NCBI GenBank assembly: GCA_036345935.2
Contig: JADWOT020000009.1
Coordinates: 10,755,899-10,819,898 of the forward strand
DNA length: 64,000 bases
Source of the DNA: Taenia hydatigena
Lineage: Eukaryota > Platyhelminthes > Cestoda > Cyclophyllidea > Taeniidae
Reading direction: 5' to 3'
A model generated the notes under the pieces. That model did not search any database and was not told the DNA's origin. It saw only the letters and a program-made list of their open reading frames with translations. A program made the position numbers and the translations under genes. This document shows, piece by piece, positions 24,701 to 36,700 of the stretch. Numbering within the stretch: position 1 is the stretch's first letter; every line of letters begins with the position of its first letter.

Positions 24701-27700
24701 TTTGATTGCATAAATACCTAAATACCGCTTTATTTTAGGTTCGTGACGAACTAGAAGGCCAGGGAACCCCGTCTTCATCGACAAATGTTGTACAGCTGGA
24801 CGCATTGCTGAATAAACTCACATGTCTTCGAAACCTTCTTCAATCCCGACGTGGAAGCTTGGAGCTTCTAGCCGAGGCTGCAAGGACCGAAGAACATCCA
24901 GATAGAGCAGCCAAGTTGATCGACGATTATCATAATGTCTTTGCTGAGGTTAATTCTCGAATTGACAAGGTGTCTGACGTTTTGCTTCGCTTGAAGGAAT
25001 TCAACTCACTCTACGAGTCTTATCTTGGGTGGTTAGCGGATGCTGAACTCAGATTTAACAAAATGCCGATCGTTAGGGATCCAGCTGTTACTCATGCCAA
25101 CAGAGTTGTGGAGTTAGAGGTGCGTGGTAATTCTTTTTGCTGACTCAAGTGTCACTTATCTACTCATCATTAAGGTTACTGTTTATCTAGAAATTGTCTC
25201 AAGAATGCACAAGTAAAACTGACAGCGTTATTCAACTACAAACCCGTGGAACCGAGCTTTTGGGATTGTGCCCAGGTATGCCATAAAAGCCATCCCTTTT
25301 CCTTATAGTTTTCTTCTTGGAGAATTAAGCCGACTTTTTCTTGTGTAAAGATTCTAGTGCATCAGTGATAAAGGACAAGATGGAACACGTTGGATCGTCA
25401 TTCACTGAGTTCTTTGATAAGGTCAATAATGCCTCTCAGAGTCTTGAATCCGCTCGATCAGACATCAATCGTCTTCTTAAATCGAGTGCCTATCTCACTG
25501 AAACACTTCCAAAACTGGAGTCCAGACTAAGAGACGGTGAAAACACAAAGGTTATTGGAGATGAGCTGAATAACCAGGTGAAGCCACACGTAGATTCGTT
25601 GACAAGTGCTCTGGAAGAAATTCGAAAGAATCTACCAAATTCCCTCTTCTTGGATCTACCGTCTCAGCGTCACCCAATGACAATAGGCGATCTTGCAGTC
25701 GAAAATGTCTCCCGGTTCAATAACCTTTACAGCGAGGTAGCTTACTTTCTTGCTTTCTTAATTAAACTCTCGGTAAACATACACACGCACATTTATTTCG
25801 TTTTCTGTAGACGATGAATGCGTCACAGAAGGATCAAGTGATAGACATGCAAGTCATGAATGCTTACTCAAAATTAAGGGGAGATGAGAAGTGGTTGGAA
25901 CAGGCGATGCACCGTCTTGACCCTAAAGCCCAAAGTCAGCCATCCAAAGAGATTCTCACACCCAATAAGGATGCCATCCCAGAGGGTGCTTCTTATAACC
26001 TTGCGGTGTTGCCGGCTCGTGCAGAGCAAATAGATCGTCTAATCAGTGGACTGAATGCTTTCCGATCTGAACTCGCAAGGCGTCAACCTGATATTGAGGC
26101 CCATCTTGTGGAAGCGAAACGCCTATTGGATAAAGTGCCTTATCGTAACACAGAAGAGGATTTGGCTCCAGCGCTAGAAGGATTGGTTAAGCGGATTATA
26201 CAGCAAAATAAGGAGATCGATGGTCTACTGGACGCCGCAGATACTCGCTCTCACCAGGCATTGGCGCTTTCGAAATCCCTTTTCGACAGTCTAGTACGAT
26301 TGGAAAATTGGATGATGTCAGCAGAGAATGTGCTTGGCCAACTTCCTGTAGCCCCATTGGCCGTTGAAGAAGAATCGGATACACTTAAGAAGCTGCATAT
26401 TTCTGCGAAGGTATGATTGCTAGACTGGAAAACAGTAAAATTACATTAAATACTAAGCTTGAAGTACATTACCCAGGGGCGCTTCTAATTTACCCGACTT
26501 TTACGCACATGTTTGCTCGTATCCTCCCCAGCGAAGAGTTATTATGCAGTAGTGTAATAAAGCGTATCGAAAGCCCTATTTAATTATGCTGTCTTGCTTT
26601 GGTGAGGAAACTTAAAATACTTTTTATGCTCGGCTAAACTGATGATAATGCAGTAGTAAGAGAATTAAAGTACTCCTCCTAGGATGGCAACTTCACTAAA
26701 TGGTTATCCAAAGCACCTGATCACTAGAACTTGGATACTCTGATCTCCTTGGTACTTTTTGATCCCGGTAATCGAGAACGTCTCAGATTTCACGTAGCTC
26801 CTATAAATGTGTGGGATTTGCAATTGAGTTTCTGTACCAGTTTAAGGTGTTTTTGGGGAAAATGCACAATCACTGTTTCATTTCAAGCCTCTACGAGAGG
26901 TGGATCGGATTAACGTGTTGATCTACACATATTGCGTTCCTTTTCAATACTTTTTTGCATTCACAACACCCCACATGAGCACTTCCAACTTCACCTCGTC
27001 TCATTATTAACATTGCAAATTCCCCACTCCTTTCGACGTAGACGTTGGAGCGAGAACTTGACGGCTACAAAGTAACTCTGGAACAGGCTTCTAGCACAGC
27101 TGCTGCGCTTTCAGCACTGACAGCGCCATCTGAGGCGGTTGATGTTAACACAAAAATCCAACAGAGCAGCGTGCGTTTCCGGAAACTCGCCAAACGAATT
27201 AGAAACCGGTCAATTGACCTTGAAGACGCAGTCACCAACTCCATCGACGTAAGACTCCGTTTTACTCCCCCTTTTTTAAGAACTCGACAAATCCTGGTAT
27301 AGTTATCATCGAAAATACCAGTTGTATGTCAATTTATAATGTCGTTATCCATTCTAAATGGATGTTATGGTTCGCAACTAATAAGTACACGACCTTACTT
27401 GCAGTTGTATGTGTCGCCATTGGGAGACATATGACATTAAAACTCGAATCCTGCCTCTTGGGTTGAAAGTGCAGGTTTCCACTAAAAATTATTTGTTAAT
27501 CATAAGAATGGCTCAGTATTGCCGATTGCTGCATTTATTGCCCAGGAAATCATTCTTTTCCTATCCAGTGGTCTGAAATGTCTGTTTCAGGTGAACGACC
27601 GACTGAATGTGCTGAATGAGGTGCTGAATGAAACGCGTGATTTGGCAGCTACGATTGGTGTGCGTTTGGAACCACCGAGCCACGATCTGTCGCTTCCACA

Positions 27701-30700
27701 CATGCCGCCGGAATTCGATCTAACCACCCTCGCTCCCTCTGCTCGAGTTCAGCAACCTGTTAGCATGCGATCGGAGTACCTTGGCACTCAGATTGCTGAG
27801 GGCAAAGCCATTCTTGACACCCTGGAGCGTCGATTACCCGCTTTAATGGAACTAACAAGTTCTATTGAGGATTTTTTGTCAGGTCCTGCCTCAGAAATGT
27901 ACAGCACGGTTGAACGACCATCAATTGCACTTGGACTCGAAGAGGAGCCTGTTATCGATGTCAATGGTGAGGCATTTTAATTTTTAATGCCAATTTACTA
28001 GAATGTTTTTTATCCTTATGCTCTATCGATCCTTAATGCTACCCCTGAGTCTCTAACATATATACAATCATAAATTTCACTTGACCAACATGTAAATTTA
28101 GTGGTAAAACTACGTTGAAACAGCGTTAAAGAAATAGTAAATACTCATTGTGATTGAACAGTAAGAATTGCAAAATTTTTTATGCGCTGTCATCCATTGA
28201 GAACTTCTGATTAATCAAACTCACTGCCCTCACTTTTTAGCCATGTTTCGAGACAGGAGTAAGTTTTGCCTGAATCGACAAGATCATCCATTGTGTTATT
28301 CATCGTGCATGAAATCATCGTCAAATTATGCTATTGCCCGGTCTCTATTTGCATGCTGCACTGGAATATCTCTCAAATCAGTGATTTCTCTTGGAGCGGA
28401 ACCTTATTTTTTATAAATTGCTTTTTAGTGTTGAATAGAGCCCAGTCTCTACAAAAAGATTGGCTTCAATTGCATGCCAAGGTGTCTCAACGCCTCACCA
28501 GTTTGGTTGAGGCGCATCGTCTCGCCTCTGAAGAGTTTTGGCTACCATTGTCAAACTTCCAAGGGGATCTGATAGCGCTACGGCGTTCCGCGGATACTGT
28601 GATATCTGGACGTGCATCCAGACTGCCTCTGGAACCGTCAACCTACGCCTCTCAAATTGAAGCGCTCCAGAATATCCAAAAACAGCATGATGATTCTGGG
28701 GAACGGCTGAATGTTTTACGAGGTGTCGGGAATAAAATAATCGCTTTGCTGATTGATGAGGCGGCAAGAAGTGAGGGGGAGAAAAGTATCCTCAAAAAGG
28801 AAATCAACAACGCCATTCAAGAAGTTTCTGCGATCGCACAGAATATTACGACTACTTGCGAACAACAACTCGTGGCAGCAAAGGATCACTTAGCTACTGC
28901 TCAAAAGCTTCAGGTAAGGTTGACAATATCGTTTTTGCCCTTTTTAAAGTTTTTGATACAATTTCAAGTATTAATCACTTCAGACTGATCTGAATGTCTT
29001 TGTGGAACAACTTGGAAAGGCGGAAAATGAGTTTGAGGCCTTTAAACCAGTTGCAAATAACACTGATGCGGTTTTGGAATTAGTGAAGCAGCTTGAAGAA
29101 TGGAGCGCCATGGTTCCTCCGAAACATGAACAACTGGAAAATTTGAACTGGGTCGCCGGGCAGTTGATGTCAGCGGCAGGAATTTCTGAAGGTCAGTCTT
29201 GAATCACGTATGGTAATTAAGGTGCTGTTGGGCCACCTGAGCTCAAGAAGGTGCTATTATCCAACTTCAATAAAAAAAGTGATATTTTTGACTGACTCAG
29301 ATAACTCCATAATGGGAGCTGATCACAAAGTGAACTAGGAATTTCGAATTCTTATGAGTTCAGAAAACTGGTCCTTTCACATTCTTTACCAGCCTAGCAC
29401 GGTGTGTAAACCACGTCTACAGGGACTTTCGATTCTCGTCAATGTTTTTCAGCTTCGGAGCAGCCGCCTTCAAGGACCGGTGGTGACATCGGAAAGGGAG
29501 AACATGGGCCGCAAGTTCAACAGATGCTCACTTCAGCAACTATGCGGTGGAGTGATCTTAACGATGCCATCAACCACCGTCGCCATGAATTGCAGACACA
29601 GCTGATGGCACTCGGCGATTTCGACTCCGCTTTGGACGCTCTCATTCAGTGGATTAAAATGATGCAAGCTAACATTGACAGCATCTCAGTGTCACGGGGA
29701 GACAAAAAGTCTTTGGAATTTGAACTCTCTAGAGCGAAGGTAAGCAACTCAGTGTGTTACTATGAAGCTGCTTTCACAAATCCCTTACATTAACCTAATA
29801 TTTATGTTTATTGTGATCAAACTTGGCTTAACATCAATTCTCGGAATTCTTCTATTGCTAGATGAATATCCTTTAGATACAGTGGTTAAGTACCTAATTC
29901 AGGATTCTCTGGTTCGTCTCAATTTGTCGTTATTTTGTCTAGATAATTCAAACAAATGCAGCAAGACGACAGCCAGACATAGTTAAGATAAATCAGGAGG
30001 CAAAGGCTATGCAACAGGCACAAGTTTCGACGAAATTGGCACAGGTGAATCGAGCCTGGGAGAAACTAAAACAATCCGTTGTAAGAAAACAGGCGAAGTT
30101 GGAAGAAGCACTTCGAGAAGTAAGTACTTCATCCTTTCCTCTGGGTAAAGTGGAACTTTTAAATGCAGTATCTATCTTTGGCTTTAGTGACATAATGATC
30201 TAAAATTGGTGTTGATTGCCTTTTATAGACTCAAAACTTCTACAGCCGGTTAGATGAGCTTCGCCGCGAATGCCGACGGCTGGAGGGAAAAATTTCAGCT
30301 CCCGGAGCCCGACTCATTGGCGGCTTGCCCGACAGTGCAAAACAAAGTCTAAACAGATTCCTTCAATTACACAATTCAGTCGAAAAGCTTGGCAAACAGG
30401 TACTTGGAACAGCACAAAAACTAATATAAATACATTGAAGGGGAATCGATTCTTTAGGCATATGTTGACAGTGTGATTGATGCGCCAATTTGGCAATTTA
30501 GCCCAATTCTTTGAAAATACACCCCATGGAGCTGGACGGAGTTCATGTCTTGGTCCTATAGTTAAATGGAACCCATTCAGCTTAACAAAGAGTTGCAGAT
30601 GATTTTCAACTGACTCTACTTTTTTCATTAGGTCGGCGATTTGCGTTCATCCTCAGCGGGTCTGCTAGCATCCGCCGGTAGCATACGCGATCATCTAGTG

Positions 30701-33700
30701 GGCCATCTTGACGGCTTGAGCCAGCAGCAAGCACAACTGGCCAAACAGACACAGGAGCGCCTTAAACAAGTGCAGTCAGGTGTAGCACGAGTTGCAGCTT
30801 TCCACAACGATCTCGGGGACTTCATTCAATGGCTCACGCAGGCTGAGCGACGAATGAACCAAGCACCCAGCATCTCGTTTATTCCTTCTACACTGCAACT
30901 CCAACTGCCTGCACAAATAGCGTTGCGGCGCGAGATCGCTTCAAAGCGTGAGGCCGCTCTGACACCACTCGATCGAGCAGTTGTATTCATTGGATCGAAT
31001 GCGCTGGAACAGGATGTGATGCTCGTGAAAAACCTTTTAGCCAGTGCCCATTCACGGTGGGAGAAGCTGTTCCAAAAAAGCGCCGATAGGAACCGGCAGT
31101 TTGCTGCTGCCTTCAAGGTGATTTTTCGCTTGACATGTGTCTCTCCCTTCACTAATAGCGCTTTTGCTGGATGACTACGTTTGTTAAACTTTCCTGGGGG
31201 TTTGGTTTCTTTGATTCTTGAATGTATGACTATAGTCTAATCTGTTTGGCAGTTTAAATTTCGTCTCCAGCAACGCGTCAGATATAGTAGGTCCTTTTGA
31301 AATAATCTTTAAAAGTTTCGCCTTAACGAGATGCGACATTTGGGTTCTGCTCTCGAGGTGAACTTTTACTAAGCTATTTTGTTCAACTTGTCTCCACGTA
31401 GTCGGAGCTTTTAGTTTACAAGAAATACACTGCAACTACAGCCACTGAGTAGACTTTGGAGTTCAGATGCTACCTCCGAATCTGCGGCTGTTTATTTTAC
31501 GATTTCATTTGCAAAAGTCGCTTTTATTAGATGCAGAAGACTGGCCCGTGGTAGCAGTGTTTCTCCTCCTACTGACGATTCCGCCAGGCTTTATACACCT
31601 GACTGTCCTTTGCGTAATGGGCTCGTACAGCTTTGATGAAACCTTTTTAAAACAAAATCTCGCTATCTAGAAATGATGAAGGGTAGTCTCTCATTATTTG
31701 ACAATCCTGACTGAAGGCCAATGTTTTTAGTTTCCATCACCTTGATCGTTGGGTTTGATTGTTCATTTGTTTTGCCCAACTTCATTAAAAAGACCCCTGA
31801 AAAGTTTTCTTACTCTTTTACGCATTTCGGGTTAAAAGGACACTATTTGGCAGGAATGCCAAATATTATCACATGAACCCTCAAAATTTCATGGAATTGC
31901 GGGCATAATTATAGTAAATTAAAAATTTAGAGTAGAAATTTGAATTCATTTAGGCGCTTCATGCGTGTTCTCATAAATCAAGTCCAAGTGTGGTGTCGAC
32001 ATCTCCGTATCCTCTTTTACAGGAATCGCAAAAACTGGTGTCAGCATGGAAGGAACTGACAGATTGGCTAAGGGAGAAACTGAACACACAACTGCAGGAA
32101 AGCACTTGGTGCTCAGTAAGTACTCAACCGGACGTTCTTCTGCGTGAACTGACTCAACACCGCGAGTTTCAGCGCGAACTGGGCGCTCATAGTGCCTCTT
32201 ACGATGCTGTAAGGCGACACCTCATCAAAGTGAAAGATAAGGCTCCCCGAGACGACCTTGTTGAATTGAACCGCATGTTGAGTGAATTGAAGTACTTCTG
32301 GAATGCAGTTTGTAACAAGTCCCTTGAAAAGTGAGTACAAATTAGTTAATTTCTCTTGAGTTTGCATCGAAAGGTTGCCCTTAACTTGCTTTCCTTTGGG
32401 GCCCCTAAGGCAAAAGGTCCTCGAAGAGGCTCTGTTGCGTTCGGGTCAGTATAAAGATGCATTTGTTTCACTCTTTGAATGGATCAACAAAATTGACAGT
32501 CTTCTAGACGACAACGAAAAGAAAGGTTGTGCTGGCGACGTTGAAACCGTAAAGGTGAGGCATTAGTCAAGGGCTTAGCCTATTTGATCATTTAATATAG
32601 TCTGACTGATTCTGCGAAATTCAAATTTCCATTTTCTTGTTATGATGATAATCTATTCGGTGTATCCCGCCTTTGACGTAATTTTAAAACATCGTCCATT
32701 GCCTACTCAGCAAATGGAAGAGGCTCACCGGAACTTGCTAGCTCAACTGCAGGAAAGGGAGGCCTCAGTGACGAAATTACAAACTGCAGCATCTCAGCTG
32801 CTAAGCAAATGCAGACCGGAGGGCAGTGGTGACGCTGCCGAGTTGACCGACTCACTCGTGATGCAGGAGCAGCTGGCAGGACTCATTGCCCAATGGACAA
32901 AGGTTCAGCTGAAAGCCAAAGCACGCTCAGATAACCTCAAAGTGGCTCGCAAAATCGTAAGCTTATAAATTGAAGTTTTTCCAAAAATTTGTCCTCCAAT
33001 GCACTTTTTCCGGACAAAGATATTTATAAATGTGCTTTGTAGCATGGAGGTTAATTTTTTTTACTGACTCCAATAATTACTCTACAATGAGGCAATCAAG
33101 ATACAGAAACCGTTGTTGTAGTTTGATCGAAGCGGTGAAGCATCAGACGCTGTAGATTTGAGTGCTGGCCGTTGAATTTCACAATAATGGCTGAGTAACA
33201 CACTGATTATCAGCGGCAAACATGTGTGACACCACGGTTATCTTAACCGAGCTCGACGTCACTAATATGTGACATTTGTTCTCCATTCCTTCATAGTATG
33301 TGACTACACTACATAAAATGCTTTTTTTAAAGGAAATCACGTTTCGCTCGTTAATCAACGAATGAACTGATCAAAACTTAATGAGATTTGCAGCGATGGT
33401 CGGATTTTCCCTTGTTAATCTAGTAGAAAACGTGTTAAGCCACAACTCGCGTCTGTTGACATTGGATAGTTAAACGTGTTTTTTTCTTTTCTCAACTCCC
33501 TCTAGGCTGAGGAATTCCAAAAGTCCTGCCAAGACGTCTTCGATTACTGTGCAGGGGCCGAGTACACACTGCGTAAACTGAGCGCTTTTCCTGAGGGTGA
33601 CGATCCTCGTGTGATGGACTGCACAGATCCGCTAGCCGAGGAGAAATCGGTGAACGCCGAAGTGGCTGCCATAACCTCGGGTATGGCTGCTCAAGAGTCT

Positions 33701-36700
33701 CGCGTATGTGACTGTCTGGCTCGGGGAAATCGAATTCTCGCGGAGTGTAAGAACAATCCCAATGGCGCTTCTAGAATTCGCCAGTGGATGAACGCTGTGA
33801 ACACTCGATGGGAGGAAGTGAGTGTCTGACATCAAGTGGATTTTCACCTGCTGCATCTTCTTATTTATGACCGTGATATTTGCGTTTCATAGATGCTAGA
33901 CTGGTCGCAGAAACGGGAAGCGAAATTGGCACAGCTATCGAAAGATCAACGCGAACGTCGACTGACCTTAGATGCACTAATAAGCTGGCTCAACACTACG
34001 GAGGTCATCTTATGTTCCGATCGTATGTGCGTTCAACCGACAATTTCCATGGGTCCACTTTCAATCGAAGTCACTTCAGAGATCTCCTCCAGCTCCTCCA
34101 GTCGTTTTGAGAGCGGTTCAATTGGATTTGAGATTGATACATCCCAAGTGGAGCGATTGCTAGCAGAAGTTGGTCAAATTGAATCAGAGCTAGAAAAAAG
34201 ACGCTGTCAACGAGATGAAGTACTCAAACATGCACGCAAATCCAATTTCGACAAGAAACGGCAAGTCAGCGGCAAGGGCAAGGTTTCAGAACATCCATCA
34301 GGCGATCACGCACATGTATACGCAAGTGTGCGGGTGAATGAGATGTGTGAAAAGTGGGACAGAGTGGTGAGGATTGTGAAAGCACGCCAAATAGCACTGG
34401 AGGAGCGGTTGGCGCATGCAAACGAGGTGGAAAAACTGAAGACCTTTGATTTTGATAATTGGAGGCGGAGGTATTTAGAATGGCTGAATAGTAAGAAAGC
34501 ACGTCTCATCGACATGTTCCACCGATATGACCTGGATCGAGACGGACGTCTTTCACGGGACGAATTTGTGAATGCCATACTGGAATCTAGTAAGTACCCT
34601 TTCTCCTGTTGTTTTATAATCTTTCATGCCCTAATCGCTTGTCGTTCCCGATTTTCAGAATTCCCAACGTCTAGACTTGAAATGGAGGTTGTAGCGAGTA
34701 TAGTAGACGCAAATGGCGACGGGTATATCGGCATGAAGAAGTTCAACACAGCTCTGCGGTCTGCCACGGTGCCAAAATCGCATCATTTAGACTTGTCAAA
34801 AATCGAGGGAAGTGCTATTGAGCACGAGACTAAACACCAAACCAGTCTGTGCACCTGTCACAACACCTACCGCATCAGCAAAATTAACGGCAACATGTAC
34901 AAAGTGAGCTTCACTGTCCCATCCACCTTATTTTGTTTAATAAGATTAAGAATGCGCCATTTGTGTTCCATTTTTGTTGCCAGTTCGGTGATTCTCAGAA
35001 GTTGAGACTGGTGCGAATTTTGCGAAGCAACGTGATGGTTCGGGTAGGTGGTGGATGGACGCCTCTGACGGAATTCCTGGTAAAGAACGATCCTTGCCGA
35101 GGTAGGATCACTAAGTTGAGACTTTTCTCTTACCCGGGAATACTGAGGTGGAATGCATTATAAGCATTTTTAAATTGTCAGCGATTTGAAGACCATGTTT
35201 GCCTAGGATCTACACAAACTGATGTTGACAGCTTCATCTAAAATACATCAGGCTCTTATCTAGATTTTCATTGTCTGAATGAGTGACACCGATAAATAAA
35301 AGGAACCTTCCTGCTGTCATTTTTACCTTTCAAATAAAGTCTTGTCACCTCATTGACAATTTCCACTTGGTATAGTTTGTTTCTATACGGATGAGGAGAC
35401 AGAACGAGGAAAACTGTGTAAGTTACGTCGAGATGGGAAAAAAGCCTCATTTTATCATTTAACCCTTAAATTGGGTGCTGTGTTACTCACTGTATTAACA
35501 AATAATTGCGTTATTATGGTTTAAAAGATTTAATTAATCTTTTTACGTTATTTTGAGTAAAGTTAACCACTTCCAATTTTGTCATCTTCAAAGCTTCTTC
35601 TCACCATTGGGGAAGTTAATGTTTTCTAGATTGTTGATCTATCCCATCCCTAAGTATGAAATTCATCGAAATGAACCAATTCATGTAAACAAGTCTCGTG
35701 ACATGCTCATTACCAACCTGATTACACTTCTTCACTCTTCTTTTGCACTTCACTTTGCCTCAGTCATCCATTTGGAATAACCGGCATTTTTTTTTGCCAC
35801 TGCGGGGTGCACCAAAACCTTAGCATGTGTTACAAAGACTTTGCAACGAATGTGTGATTTGACTCTAAAAGGGTCTTTCACGTTTGCCCGTCAGATAACT
35901 TTGAATACGCCTCTCCACTTTAGCATCCAAGCTAACACTGGATGCACAGATAGCTTTATTATTGATGGCAGAGAGAAAGACTTTGAACCAGAAGGGTAGA
36001 CAGGATGATAGAAACTGCCCTGAATTGGGGTGCATAATTGGGCTTTGGACAGTGGGTCTTATTTGTTTATTAAATGAGAGGTATTTATGCTTCCCCCAAT
36101 CAGCTCACGGCGACGCACTGTCAAGCTTGGCAGATATGGCAGCAGTGGCCTCTACAAGTCCCACTGATGACATTAATGCACCGCGAGAGTTGAAACTCAT
36201 TCCGAAACGCCTGGCTGCCTCGCTGCCACAACTCACTCCCAATTTGAGTGGACCACGGCGAAGTCATTGGTGCCGTAGGGATGACCGAGATTTGAATGAA
36301 ACCTCCGGGAGTGGGGAGTTCTACATCGTGATGCCCCAAACCATTTCTATGCCCCACACCGAGGCTACCGCGCAATCCCCCTCTCGTAGGGGACGTTGCT
36401 TGCAAACCATGATTATTGGACGTCCGAGGAAGCGAAAGACCCAGTCAGTTAAATCAGATTCCTCCAGCACTTCGACAAGACCAAGTCTTTCTTCCAGTAG
36501 ACGTGGTGGCAGGCACTAGTGCTTGTCAATCCCCGCGTTTATTTCACCTGTACATAGACTTATAAATGGTGAGAAAACACTGCATGCCAGAGTAGTTTAC
36601 TGTTGTTGGGCTTGTTCTGCATGGTTTCGCTGCGATCCATCATAGAATCTCTCACTACAGCATGAAGCTCTTAAGCTTGTCTCTCTGTGTGCTTTGCCGT

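Noticed and set aside
35962..36103. Extra N-terminal coding sequence before the 36104 exon
   Set aside because: The phase-1 join from 35101 to 36104 after 'cccccaatcag' is clean; the upstream frame is intronic.
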